Assembly (NCBI GenBank): GCA_001770205.1 | Contig: MEQL01000023.1 | Location: 1-62,998 of the forward strand | Reading direction: 5' to 3' | Origin: Bdellovibrionales bacterium RIFOXYD12_FULL_39_22 | GTDB taxonomy: Bacteria > Bdellovibrionota > Bacteriovoracia > Bacteriovoracales > Bacteriovoracaceae | Length of the DNA stretch: 62,998 nucleotides | Part shown: positions 35,219 to 46,100 of the stretch, in pieces | How positions within the stretch are numbered: position 1 is the first letter of the stretch | How the letters are laid out: each line of letters begins with the position of its first letter | The notes under the pieces: generated by a model | What the model was told of the DNA's origin: nothing | The model's input: only the letters and a program-made list of their open reading frames with translations | Database searches by the model: none | Made by a program: the position numbers and the translations under genes

Positions 35219-38200
35219 TCAATCCGAAGGAATGGGAACTGCGCAGCGAACTCCGGTGGCACCTCTAATTTGATCAATTAATCTTCCTAAATTAAGCGTA
35301 TAGCGCGAAGAGGCATTGGCCGACCAATTATAACCGGAGAGAAATGTCATATAGCTATTAACCGTATTATTAAGAGGTAAAACATAAAATCCTCCATCGT
35401 TAGGAAAAACATAAGTTGCTCCTGCAATAATGGGTGTTTTCCAAGTCATAATCATATTATCATCAGGACTTGTTCCCCCACAACTATCCCCACTACAAGA
35501 GAGACCTAATCCCAAAACAGGCGAGAAAAAATTGGCATTATTAAAATTTTTCCAATCATAAAAGGTTGTTGACGGAGCAGTTGCAATACCAACTGCTGAA
35601 AACTCTAAATAGTTCCCATCACCATTTCTTAAGTTCTCTTTGTTTGCAGCATCTATTGAAGGTATTATATCCGCAGTACAAGTTGTTAAGTTACAAAAAA
35701 TTTGATCTGAGTTTAACTCTTCTATATTCCCCGTCATATCCTGGATACCATATCTAGATTGACAATTTCGTGATCCCCAGGTTCCGTTAGACCCCGTGCG
35801 CAGGGCCCTTGAAGCATTTGTGTTTACACTGGTCAAAGTACCAGGATATCTGTCATCACTGTAGTCGTTGTTGGCAAAATTTCCACCTTTTAAATTGGCA
35901 TTGCAATAGGTATCTGTACCGCTACCATCTTCCACGCTTCTGATTGCTACCCCACTCCCATACATATATCGTGGAGCTGTGTAACTGGCCGCAAGTCCAG
36001 TAGCACGCTCTCCCCAATCCTGTGCACGCCAAGCAGCGGCAGAAATAAACTCTTTCCGGCGCAAAATACGTTTCCCATACTCTACAGCGGTGGAGTTGGT
36101 TGTGATATTTATTTTTGTTCCCTGACAAATTCGCCAAGCGGCGGTGGCCTGGCCAATATAAACAAGAGGTGGAAGATAAGCACGATTTGATGCTATTTTC
36201 TCTGCATTGGCCTCAACTCTATCCAGCGAAACATCCGCAATTCTTTTCCAGCTTGCTCCAGGTGTCTCTACAAAAGGGTCTAATCCTTGAATTGAACAAT
36301 AGGGATTGTCCCTACGATAATAAACGGTATATTGATCGGCCACCGCTACTGGATCACCTGTTCCCAAGCAAGCACCACCACTACAGCCAGTGGTGGAAAA
36401 ATTACAACCCACTTCAAAACGATCAACTAACAAGTCATGCAACATATCGTAGTAGCGAGGAGATCCTGGCCCTGTCTGGCCATCCTCTAAAACAGATGCC
36501 AGGCCGTTATACTCACACTTATAGTTGTCGCTGGGCAAAATAGGCCGATGCAATATCTCACACATCTCTTTATTGGCCATCATCCTATGCATCAAGGCCA
36601 TATTCTCCGGAGGTAGTATGACACGAACTACACTAGGATGAGTGTTGGCCCCACTGTAAAAATTAAGTTCAGTTCCATCATAATCGACCACCACTTTAAA
36701 CCAATAGGTCGTTCCCGGGGCCATTCCAGGTAACTGCACCATCTGGCCATCAATAGCAACAGAGCCAAAAACGATCTCATATTTACTAACCCCAACAGAA
36801 ATAGGGATGGTGGCCACTTCTGTGAAAGGCCCACTTTCCGAAATAGTTGAATAATAGACCTTCTGAGTTACCAATCCTCCTGCTGCAAAGTCTGAAAGTG
36901 GTCTGGTACTACCATATATGGAAAAAGCGTCCCATTTAAGACGAATAATTCCGGAGGTACTTCCCGCTGGATCCTCGCGATAATTTCTAGTTAACGGATC
37001 AAGTGACTCTGCGATAACTGCACCATTTGCAAGGCCAGAAGTCTTCGGCCCAATAGCAAAAATATCATCCCAGCCATTGTGTCGTAATTCTGGATTAGTG
37101 GTTTTACAGGAATTATCTGTTGCGACTGCCGAAGCATTAACTCTAAAAATTTGTCCCTCACTATTTTGATAATAGGTAGAAATACCAATTTGATAGTTTG
37201 TTGCAAAAAATGGTAGGCCCACAAGAGCATAGGATGTCTCTAATCCACCGGCCAAAATCATCACTTTATGATAAACACTCTCTGCGGTGTCACTGATAGC
37301 ATCTGCAAAACTAAATGCACTGCTTCCATTATACTCGGCAGCACTATCTTTGTAGAAAACTTCATAATGGGTGAATACTCCATTATTAGTCGGACGATCC
37401 CAACTAATCTCCAGCGAATCAAAAGTTTGATTTTCACATAAATTTTTTATTCCGCTAAAATCAGGGGCCGTATAAGTAGGTTTACCACAACGAACCACTT
37501 GCCACAAAATTGTGCGCGGTCCAAGGATAGGATGTAACGGCGAAGACGAATATGGTTTCAATACAAAACAAACTGTCTGATCCGTACGAACACCTGACAC
37601 CTGAATCGAGGTTGATTTAGTAGAAAGTGGAGTGGAAGAATCGATATATATACCATTGGGATTAGCGGAAGAGTAGGCGGTAATTTGAGATTGTATCCCA
37701 GATAACGAATCATTGTTGTCGATAGGGTCTCCATTACTATCAACACGAAATAAACGATACTCGTTAAAGGCGCCGGAAGCACTATCAGCGGCATACCAGC
37801 TAAGGATTAAAGAAGTTAATCCTATTGTCCCTTCCGGTTGTGTAATATTATCGCGCAATCCATCAAAAGGAGCTACCGGCGGCGTAGTCGTAATCAAAGA
37901 TGATTGATTCTGTCCCAACATGTCAGACCCCGAACATTGATCAGAACTTCTACAGGCCACCACATAAACGTAATAATTAGTATGTGGATCGAGTCCACTA
38001 ATCCGGCCTTGCAAGTAGTCAGAGGTTAAAGTAGCTTTGCGATATAATTCATCCTTTGCAGGATCTACTGGCCGTGCTTCTTTTAAAGCATAAAGACGAA
38101 ACTCGCTACAAGCAACACATGCCGGCCAAACGACATCCGCTTTGGTAAAACCATCAACATTATTCGGAATAGTGGCCGAAGTAATCCCATCAAACTCGAT

Positions 38201-38992
38201 TGGCCGATCCGTCAGCGTCTTAGCAAAAATGTACTTCTCATTTAATTCAAATTGATTTGGTGATGCCGAATTGCGTGCACGCACTGTTATATAATGGCCC
38301 TCTCCTGGAACTAGCGGGATAGAAGAACCCAAAATATATTCTGCTGCCGAAGGATTATTTAGCGACACTGTGTAAACATTATTGGCCAAATTATCCATCA
38401 ATTGCGCTAATGTATTAGCGTAATATATGTAGTAACCGGAAATACTATGATCAGAAGAAAAAACATCACCAATTATGATTGTTGGCCGAGAAGCAGGAAT
38501 CCATTGAAGCTTCAGTTGCGTCATGGCCTCTACCCCGGGCATATTACTCACTAACTGCAGTCCTTCAAAAACAGGAAGATGAAATGGAGCTGTGGAAATA
38601 ACTATGCCGTCAGTTCTCTCACTGTAGATATCATTTTCTACATCGTATGCTTGCATACTTATGTGATAAGCAGTATTGACTCGCAAGTCACTGATGGTCA
38701 AAGAAAGCAGGCCCTCTCCATCAACGACCAAAGTTTCCGCGGGAACTGAGGCGGCAGGAACCGTACCGCCATTTAGAAAGGCGTGATAATAGTAACTGCC
38801 AGATCCACCTGTTGCGCCCTTAAATTTAATCATTATCTTGGTATCAGAAATATATTTACCAGAACTTATTCCTGTCAAACTGACACTCTTAACCGCCACT
38901 TCTTCTGCCTTATTCGCCCCACTTTTGCGAATTGAACCAACACACGACAACAGAAGCTGAGACGAAATTATAGCAAAAATTAATATTTTCAT
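35219..38992 (-). CDS. Giant FN3 lipoprotein with C-terminal FGE-sulfatase-like domain (paralog 2)
   Basis: A 1257-residue lipoprotein. Lipobox LLLSC gives lipidated C17, followed by VGSIRKSG, which is identical in the upstream paralog. About seven fibronectin type III-like repeats run from residue 30 to 830 (endings such as LRVNTAYHISMQAYD and GLDPHTNYYVYVVACR). The C-terminal 400 residues include ILRRKEFISAAAWR and YGIQDMTGNIEELNSDQ, as in formylglycine-generating-enzyme/sulfatase-modifying folds, and end in GVRCAVPIPSD. The FGE region is probably a binding module here, since the copper-site cysteines are not evident. GGGAG lies 6 nt upstream. It follows its paralog by 13 nt. Likely surface-exposed. 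Confidence 0.75.
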   Translation of the reverse strand: MKILIFAIISSQLLLSCVGSIRKSGANKAEEVAVKSVSLTGISSGKYISDTKIMIKFKGATGGSGSYYYHAFLNGGTVPAASVPAETLVVDGEGLLSLTISDLRVNTAYHISMQAYDVENDIYSERTDGIVISTAPFHLPVFEGLQLVSNMPGVEAMTQLKLQWIPASRPTIIIGDVFSSDHSISGYYIYYANTLAQLMDNLANNVYTVSLNNPSAAEYILGSSIPLVPGEGHYITVRARNSASPNQFELNEKYIFAKTLTDRPIEFDGITSATIPNNVDGFTKADVVWPACVACSEFRLYALKEARPVDPAKDELYRKATLTSDYLQGRISGLDPHTNYYVYVVACRSSDQCSGSDMLGQNQSSLITTTPPVAPFDGLRDNITQPEGTIGLTSLILSWYAADSASGAFNEYRLFRVDSNGDPIDNNDSLSGIQSQITAYSSANPNGIYIDSSTPLSTKSTSIQVSGVRTDQTVCFVLKPYSSSPLHPILGPRTILWQVVRCGKPTYTAPDFSGIKNLCENQTFDSLEISWDRPTNNGVFTHYEVFYKDSAAEYNGSSAFSFADAISDTAESVYHKVMILAGGLETSYALVGLPFFATNYQIGISTYYQNSEGQIFRVNASAVATDNSCKTTNPELRHNGWDDIFAIGPKTSGLANGAVIAESLDPLTRNYREDPAGSTSGIIRLKWDAFSIYGSTRPLSDFAAGGLVTQKVYYSTISESGPFTEVATIPISVGVSKYEIVFGSVAIDGQMVQLPGMAPGTTYWFKVVVDYDGTELNFYSGANTHPSVVRVILPPENMALMHRMMANKEMCEILHRPILPSDNYKCEYNGLASVLEDGQTGPGSPRYYDMLHDLLVDRFEVGCNFSTTGCSGGACLGTGDPVAVADQYTVYYRRDNPYCSIQGLDPFVETPGASWKRIADVSLDRVEANAEKIASNRAYLPPLVYIGQATAAWRICQGTKINITTNSTAVEYGKRILRRKEFISAAAWRAQDWGERATGLAASYTAPRYMYGSGVAIRSVEDGSGTDTYCNANLKGGNFANNDYSDDRYPGTLTSVNTNASRALRTGSNGTWGSRNCQSRYGIQDMTGNIEELNSDQIFCNLTTCTADIIPSIDAANKENLRNGDGNYLEFSAVGIATAPSTTFYDWKNFNNANFFSPVLGLGLSCSGDSCGGTSPDDNMIMTWKTPIIAGATYVFPNDGGFYVLPLNNTVNSYMTFLSGYNWSANASSRYTLNLGRLIDQIRGATGVRCAVPIPSD

Positions 38993-39005
38993 AACTTGCT
39001 CCCAG

Positions 39006-42000
39006 TTAATCCTCTGTCACATCTACCGCACATCGAACCGCCGCGGCCCAACCTTCATTTGGTCTAGAAATTATATCTGATGAAAAACGGCCGGCCCCAG
39101 AACCACTGTCCCACTTGCCCCCGCTATACATATAGCGAACAAAGGTATTGGGGACTATATTGTTTAGAGAGATGATTAATCTGTCACTGTTATATGGGAA
39201 AGTAACATACGTCGCCCCCGAGGACTTGGCGGTTATCAACTTATTATCGTCGTCTGGTTGAATATCACACGTACCACTCGCACAGTTAAGCGAAAGGCCA
39301 AGTGCTGGTGAAAAATAATTTGCATTAATGGGGCTAGCGTATTGCCATTCCGCAGTTCCCGTTACCGAAGTGGCCAAACCAGTAGCAGAAAATTCCAAGT
39401 AATTTCCATCCCCATTTTTCAAAGTCTCTTGTGCTACGGCATCTAGTGGAGTGGTAACATTGGCGCTACAGGTAATATTTGGACTATTATATTCACAATA
39501 AACTTGGTCAGAAGTCATATCCCAAGCATTTCCAATCATGTCTTGCAACCCATAGCGAGATTGACAATCCTTACTGCTATAAGCTCCATTAGAACCAGTT
39601 CGTAAAATATATATAGAATCCGCGGGATCTGCTGCCCCCGGATAACGATCGTTATCCTCAAAAGTATCCAAAGGCCAATTTCCACCTTTGTTATTATTAT
39701 TACAAAAACTGGTAGTGGTGTTGCTGGTATATTCAACCGTTGTTATATCGTAATGATTTCCATAAATATAGCGCGGCCCTGTCAAACTTTGGGCCGGCCC
39801 CGTGGCCGCTGCTCCCCAGGGATCTGAACGCCAAGCGGCAGCTGCAATAAATTCTTTCTTGCGTAACATCCTTCTATTAAAACTTGATGCCTCTCCATTG
39901 GTAGTAAGCGAAATAGAAGTACCTTTGCATAAGTTGTATCCTCCTAACTCTTGAGTGATACGCATCAGTGGTGGTAAATAGGCCCGTGTTGAGACAATCT
40001 CTTCTGCCGCTGCTTCAACAACCACTGCCCCCAATCCATTTATCTCTTTCCAATTTGAGCCACTAGGAGAGTTTTGCTGCATGGAGCAGTAGCCATTATA
40101 ACGATTATAATAAATTGCCCCTTGAACGGCAGAATATCCCAAGGTTAACGGGTTACCAAGGCCAATGCAGGGTGCAGAGACTCCTCCAACTATGCAGTTA
40201 ACTTTTCTAAAGTTGCAACCATTTTCAAAACGATCAATCAACATATCATTTTGAATATCATAATAGTGAGTTCCGCCGTCTAATATGGAGGTAAGTCCGT
40301 TAAATTCACAACGATAATTACTTTCTTCATCTACACTCTTATGCAGCATTGCACACATCTCTTGATTGGCGATCCAGCGATGCATCAAGGCCATATTATC
40401 TGGCGGCAAAATAACTCTGGCCACTTCGGGATGTGTACTCGTGGCATGAAATGCCAGATCTACCCCGTCAAATCTTCCAATAATTTTGAACCAATATTTT
40501 ACTCCAGGAGTCATTCCTAAAAATGCCACCATGGCCGCACTATTATCCGATCCTAAAATAAGTTCATATTTGGAAGTTCCATACACCGTTGGGACCGAAG
40601 CAATGTGCACAAAAGAACTACTGTCTGTTGCCGAAACTGATGACGCATACACCTCATAAGAGACAGAACCGGCGGCAGCAAAATCCGAAAGCCTTAGTGC
40701 CGAATTAGGGATACCAAAATCTTTCCAAACTAACCTTATAATCCCACTGTTACTTCCGGCAATATCCTCTTTATAGTTTTTCGTTACAGGATCAATAGAT
40801 TCTCGCACTACTACTTTTTGAGCGGAATCCAAAACCAGGCCAGAAGTTTTTGGCCCAATTGCAAAAATGTCATCCCAACCTCCATGAACTAATTCTGGAT
40901 TTGAGGTAATACAAGCATCGGTTGCAACCTTAGAATTATTTACTCGAAAAATACCACCTATTCCATTGTCATAATAGGTGGAAACCCCAATTTCATAGGC
41001 AGTACTAAATGCCGGAAGATTTCTTATTTCATAGGGTAACGCCACTTCTGCGTCTACTACGATACGATGGTAAACACTATACTCGTCGTCTGCAATCGCG
41101 TCGTCGTAACGAAAATCGTCATGGCCATTTTCATAGACGGCATCCTTTAACTTATAAAATATTTCGTAATGAGTAAAAATACCACTTGATGGCCGAGTCC
41201 AATTAATCGATAGAGAGTTAAATGTTTGATTCGTACAAGCAGTATCCACTCCATTAAAATCAGGAGCAGCATAAACAGGCTTTCCACACCTAATTACTCT
41301 TGAACTTAAAGTACGCGGGCCACTGGGGTGTGCCGGAGAAGTAGAATACGGCAAAAGAACAAAGCAAGAGGTTTCATCCGTTGGTAATCCCGCAACCTTT
41401 ATACTCGTGGAGGCAACATTAAGTGGTGTGGCAGCATCAATGTATGCGCCACTTGGGTTTGATGAAGAGTAAATTGTAATCTGTGACTGAACTCCCGCAA
41501 GTACAGGGTTATTATCCACGGCCTCTCCATCTTCTTTCACCCTAAATAGTCGGTACTCGTTAAAAACTCCGCTCGCGGTATCCGCCGGCAACCACGACAG
41601 TGTCAAAGTGGTCAGTCCAACAGTACCTGCTGGTTGTGTTATACTTTGAATACCATCGAAGGGAGAAACAGGAGGGGTAGTGGTAGCATCGCGATAGATA
41701 TTGTTCCCCATAACATCTTCTCTCTCTGAACAACGGGCAGCATCTCTACAGGCCACAACGTAGATGTAATTGGTAGTATGCGGAATTAATCCACTGATTC
41801 GATGAGAAAGTGTCGTTGACTCCAACGTGGCCATTAAAAATGCACCATCTTTATCAGGATCGACGGCCCGCATCTCATTTAGCGCATATATCCGAAATTC
41901 ACCACAGGCAGTGCAACTGCCCCAAGAAACATCTACCTTAGTAAAACCATCCGTGTTGCTGGGAACTACGGCGGCCTCAATACCGGAAAATTCCATTGGA

Positions 42001-42824
42001 CGATTCAAGAAAGTTTTGGCAACAACGTAATGCTCGTTTAACTCATATTTGCTAGGACTCGCGGAATTTTTGGCCCGCATAGCGATATAGTAAGTTGCTC
42101 CTGGAGTTAGTGGTGTCGATTCACCCAAAATGTATTCTGCGGCAACAGGGTCAGAAAAAACAATGGGTGCCGCTTCCGCAACATCTGCAGAGTGTAATTT
42201 GGTGAAAAGTTCATCTAAGGAGGTAGCGTAATAAATGTAGTAACCGGAGATAACATGCTCGCCAGAAAATGGGTCACCGATAATTATATCCGGAGAAACT
42301 GCTGGAATCCACTGCAGCTTTAATTGTGTCATAGCAGCAACTCCCGGCATATTAGCAGCAGTTGCCACCCCTTCAAAAACTGGTAAATGGTTGGGAGCGG
42401 TCGAAACAATTATCCCTTTGGTTCTATCGCTCAGTTTATCATTGTCTACGTCGTAGGCCAGCATGCTTATGTGGTAAGCGGTGTTGACGCGCAAATCACC
42501 AATTTCCAAATAAAGTTCTCCATCCGAATTCTCTCGCAACAGTTCAGATGGTATCGAGACTGAAGGCTCCGTGCTACCGTTTAAATAGACCCGATAGTAG
42601 TAAACTCCGGAACCACCGGTGGCAGCGTTAAACTTAACCATAATTTTAGTATCCGAAATATATTGGCCAGAAGTAACCCCGGCAAAGGATAGCGGCTTGG
42701 TGTTTACCAGCTGTACCTTGTCTGTCCCACTCTTGCGAATAGAACCGACGCACGAAACAAGCAGTGTTGTAACCAGCAAAATAATTATCGACAAAACGGT
42801 AGTAAAAATTTTATTTGCGCTCAT
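39006..42824 (-). CDS. Giant FN3 lipoprotein with C-terminal FGE-sulfatase-like domain (paralog 1)
   Basis: A 1272-residue lipoprotein and close paralog of the next gene. ATG 42824 is preferred over 42851 because GAGG lies 5 nt upstream and a signal peptide then begins; lipobox LLVSC precedes VGSIRKSG. The FN3-like repeats align with the paralog one to one (LRVNTAYHISMLAYD, LNVASTSIKVAGL). The FGE-like end contains MLRKKEFIAAAAWR, YGLQDMIGNAWDMTSDQ and AAVRCAVDVTED. Similarity to the paralog is high in the lipobox, the first repeat and the domain cores, and lower in loops. It looks like a tandem duplication diverging at the surface. Probably an adhesin or cell-surface binding protein. Confidence 0.75.
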   Translation of the reverse strand: MSANKIFTTVLSIIILLVTTLLVSCVGSIRKSGTDKVQLVNTKPLSFAGVTSGQYISDTKIMVKFNAATGGSGVYYYRVYLNGSTEPSVSIPSELLRENSDGELYLEIGDLRVNTAYHISMLAYDVDNDKLSDRTKGIIVSTAPNHLPVFEGVATAANMPGVAAMTQLKLQWIPAVSPDIIIGDPFSGEHVISGYYIYYATSLDELFTKLHSADVAEAAPIVFSDPVAAEYILGESTPLTPGATYYIAMRAKNSASPSKYELNEHYVVAKTFLNRPMEFSGIEAAVVPSNTDGFTKVDVSWGSCTACGEFRIYALNEMRAVDPDKDGAFLMATLESTTLSHRISGLIPHTTNYIYVVACRDAARCSEREDVMGNNIYRDATTTPPVSPFDGIQSITQPAGTVGLTTLTLSWLPADTASGVFNEYRLFRVKEDGEAVDNNPVLAGVQSQITIYSSSNPSGAYIDAATPLNVASTSIKVAGLPTDETSCFVLLPYSTSPAHPSGPRTLSSRVIRCGKPVYAAPDFNGVDTACTNQTFNSLSINWTRPSSGIFTHYEIFYKLKDAVYENGHDDFRYDDAIADDEYSVYHRIVVDAEVALPYEIRNLPAFSTAYEIGVSTYYDNGIGGIFRVNNSKVATDACITSNPELVHGGWDDIFAIGPKTSGLVLDSAQKVVVRESIDPVTKNYKEDIAGSNSGIIRLVWKDFGIPNSALRLSDFAAAGSVSYEVYASSVSATDSSSFVHIASVPTVYGTSKYELILGSDNSAAMVAFLGMTPGVKYWFKIIGRFDGVDLAFHATSTHPEVARVILPPDNMALMHRWIANQEMCAMLHKSVDEESNYRCEFNGLTSILDGGTHYYDIQNDMLIDRFENGCNFRKVNCIVGGVSAPCIGLGNPLTLGYSAVQGAIYYNRYNGYCSMQQNSPSGSNWKEINGLGAVVVEAAAEEIVSTRAYLPPLMRITQELGGYNLCKGTSISLTTNGEASSFNRRMLRKKEFIAAAAWRSDPWGAAATGPAQSLTGPRYIYGNHYDITTVEYTSNTTTSFCNNNNKGGNWPLDTFEDNDRYPGAADPADSIYILRTGSNGAYSSKDCQSRYGLQDMIGNAWDMTSDQVYCEYNSPNITCSANVTTPLDAVAQETLKNGDGNYLEFSATGLATSVTGTAEWQYASPINANYFSPALGLSLNCASGTCDIQPDDDNKLITAKSSGATYVTFPYNSDRLIISLNNIVPNTFVRYMYSGGKWDSGSGAGRFSSDIISRPNEGWAAAVRCAVDVTED

Positions 42825-42969
42825 ACGTTCCTCATCGACACACTGGCGCAATATCTTAACCGGCCCAGTGCCATCAATGACGATATTCTATGCCTGAAAT
42901 GCCCCCAAATTGTTGCGCACATAATTTTCAATAAGTTGCCCACTTCGAATCAAAGAAAAACTTATCTAA

Positions 42970-43004
42970 ACTGCCCAGAAAAGTTGGCAGTCTTACTTTT
43001 TTTT
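42970..43004 (+). terminator. Hairpin with T-run in the divergent giant-lipoprotein promoter region
   Basis: ACTGCC and GGCAGT form a 6-bp stem, followed within 6 nt by eight T residues. No gene ends nearby on the plus strand, so it could be an attenuator in the leader of the gene at 43127 or the end of a small RNA. The rest of the 302-nt gap (42825-43126) shows no gene. Confidence 0.3.
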
Positions 43005-43126
43005 AGGCCACTAAATACCCAGTATAAACAGTTCAACTATTTGAAAATAAGCAGCAAGAACAATAGACGCATCTTCTGGCCAAAATAACGGTAATATTGA
43101 GGGTGATTACTGACGAGGAGATCTTC

Positions 43127-46100
43127 ATGAGAAACTATTTACTCTCAATACACTCGGTGATGCTTTTAGTGATGCTGGCCATCTTGTCAGCATGTAAACT
43201 TGATCCCAGTGTGGCAGTCTCTGCCGGTAAAAGCACCCCCGCCTCGCTTTCCCTTACTGGCCACGAATTAGGAGTTAGAGAAACTGGTGAAGAATTTGAT
43301 TTTTCTATCACTTTAAAAAATAACGGCAACGTCGCAGCAAAAGAGCTAAAATTAATCACTCAACTTTCAACGCCCTTCACTTTTAAAGATGGTGAATATC
43401 CTGGTACAGGCGGTGACTGTCACAACCAGGTGGCCGGCAATGACGAATGCACAATCGTGGTTACCTTCAAAAGTGAAGAAGATGGTGAATACCTCACCGA
43501 TTTAAGTTTCTCCTACAATGACGGTGTAGAAATAAAGAAATCTGCCAACACCCTCCGGCTGCAAACTAAAACCAAGGCAAAATTGGTAGTCCGTACAATG
43601 ACGGAAGAAGATCAACTGACCAGCTTCAACTTTGGGATTAAATCACTTGGAACTTCTCATTTGCAAACACTTTATCTGGTAAACGAAGGAAGCTTTGATG
43701 CAACCATCATTGCTACTCCCGTAATGAGCGCACCTATCATCTATAACGGTAATGGTGTGTTTCCAGGATTAGGTGGAAGCTGCGGAGGAATCGTGGCCGG
43801 TAATAGCTCTTGCTCCATCATCGTTGCCTTTGCACCAGAAGTAGTTGGGCCCGAGGCCAGAAATCTCAATTTGCAATACTCTGACGGAGTTGGAAACATC
43901 ACTACCTTAGGATACGCCATCTTTGGAATAAGTGCCAATCTGCGCGGCAACATCGTCTTCGATGACGGAGAGGCCTACCAACTTGGCAACTATCCAATAA
44001 ACACCCCCAGCAACGGATACGTCTATCAGGTGGTGGTAAATAACACTCGAGAAATTGATTCTATCAATTTAACAGCGTCTCTCTCGAATCTATCCGATTT
44101 CAGTTTTTTAGGAGGGAGTTATCCCGGCCTTGGCGGCAACTGCAGCACCACTTTAGCGTCACAGTCAAATTGCTCTATCTTTCTCTCGTTCCATCCACAA
44201 AGTTTAGGGATTAAAGAGAGTATTCTGCGCATAGATTTTAATGACAATAACGAACTTGACCCACAAAATAGTTTTTCCCAAATTATCTACAGCGGAAATG
44301 GAGTAAATCCTGGAAACTTGCAGGTAACACTTGAATCCCCTTCTACCGTTTTTGAACTACTAGAATCTGGAGGAGTCGAGAGCAAAACCTTTATGCTGAG
44401 GAATGTTGGAAGTTACAAAGTATCAGATATTCGCGCCGGAGAGATGCCCTCTCCCTTCTTATGGGACGGAGGAACCTGTTTTGCCACCAACGCGCTTATC
44501 GCTCCCAACGGAACTTGCACTATCGTAGTGAAATTTGCACCAACCATTGCCGGCAGTTTTTCGACTCCGCTACCGTTAATCTACAACGGCGGACAAGGAG
44601 AAACATCTACCTCCGCTATCATCATTTCTGGAAGTTCTTCGGCAGTTGGTAAATTGACCACTACACATTCCGAGATTGGCACTGATCTGGTAATACCGCC
44701 ATCGATGTTCGGAGCGATCACTAGCGATTACACCATAACGCTAGAGAATATTGGAGAAGCAGTTGCCTCAGAGATAACTTTCCCCTTGGCCACCGATATT
44801 GCTCCTTTTGAAGTGGTTAGCAACAATTGTGGGACGGCCCTAAATGCTGGTGCCAGTTGTCAATTTGTTATCCATTTCTCCCCAACTACCGCTGGCCAAT
44901 ACACCAGATCTTTCTACATCAACTACAATAATCAAATACGCCTAAGCAGTCGCCTCTTCTCTCTTGTCTCTTCCGCACTCTCCGCGGCAACATTTGATTT
45001 ATCTCCGACAACTTTGGATTTAAAAGGGGCCAATGTTGGTGATACCGTAAGTGATTTCATCACCCTCACTAATCTGGGTACCGCTAGTGCAACGGGAATA
45101 ACGGCCGTAAATATTGCGCCACCTTTTTCCATTGTTCCAGGCGGCACATGCCTTTCGACTTCCAATTTTGTCCTTCCTCAACTGAGGCCAGGATATTCCA
45201 ACACCTATGACATTGCTTGTACTTTACGGGTGAATTTTACACCCTCGGCCTTAGGTGCCTTTAATGGTGAAGTGGCCTTCTCTTTTTATAACGGAGAGGC
45301 AACTGTTACTTCTGGAACGATCATATTACAAGGTCTGGGAGCAAATCTGGGAAAGCTAGATCTTATCACCCCAACTTTAGGCCCAGGTACCGGGCTTGAT
45401 TTGAATGAGGGTAGTCTATATATGGGGGCCGCAGCACTTAATACAGACGCTTTACAAATTTTTACCTATAGAAATTATGGGGCAGCAAATGCCACCAACA
45501 TCTCACTCTCTGCTCTCTCGGCCCCTTTTTCATATACCGCCGATACATGCAGTGGCGCAACTATCATGCCAAATGGAACTTGCCAATTCACCGTGGCCTT
45601 TCATCCAACAATTAGAAACTACACCCTGAATAATAATCTGTGGCCCTCCATCATTACATTAAATTTTGATGACGGCCTTGAGGCCAAATATAGACGAATT
45701 CTTCTAACCGCCACCGCCAACAACCCTCCCGACATTACTATAGAGGATATCGATGGGGCAGGATCATACGATTACGGCGACGTGGCCGTTAATGTGGCCA
45801 CGCTGCGTGGATATAAAATTAAAAACAATGGCGAAACTGCCGCCACAGGACTTTCTGTCTCCTTGCTAAACATTAGTGACATGCCCTACAGTATAAAAAA
45901 TAGTAATTGCCAAACGTCACTAAGCGCCAAGGCCAACTGTACTTTCAATGTAGAATTTCGGCCGGCACTACAAACTTCATTCATCTCGCAAATTAACACC
46001 ATCTACAGCAATAATAGCGGAGGACAAATACTACCTACAACCTTTGCCATCAGAGGAAACGGCGTAAATCCAGTAGCAGTTATGTCCACCTGGAACGATA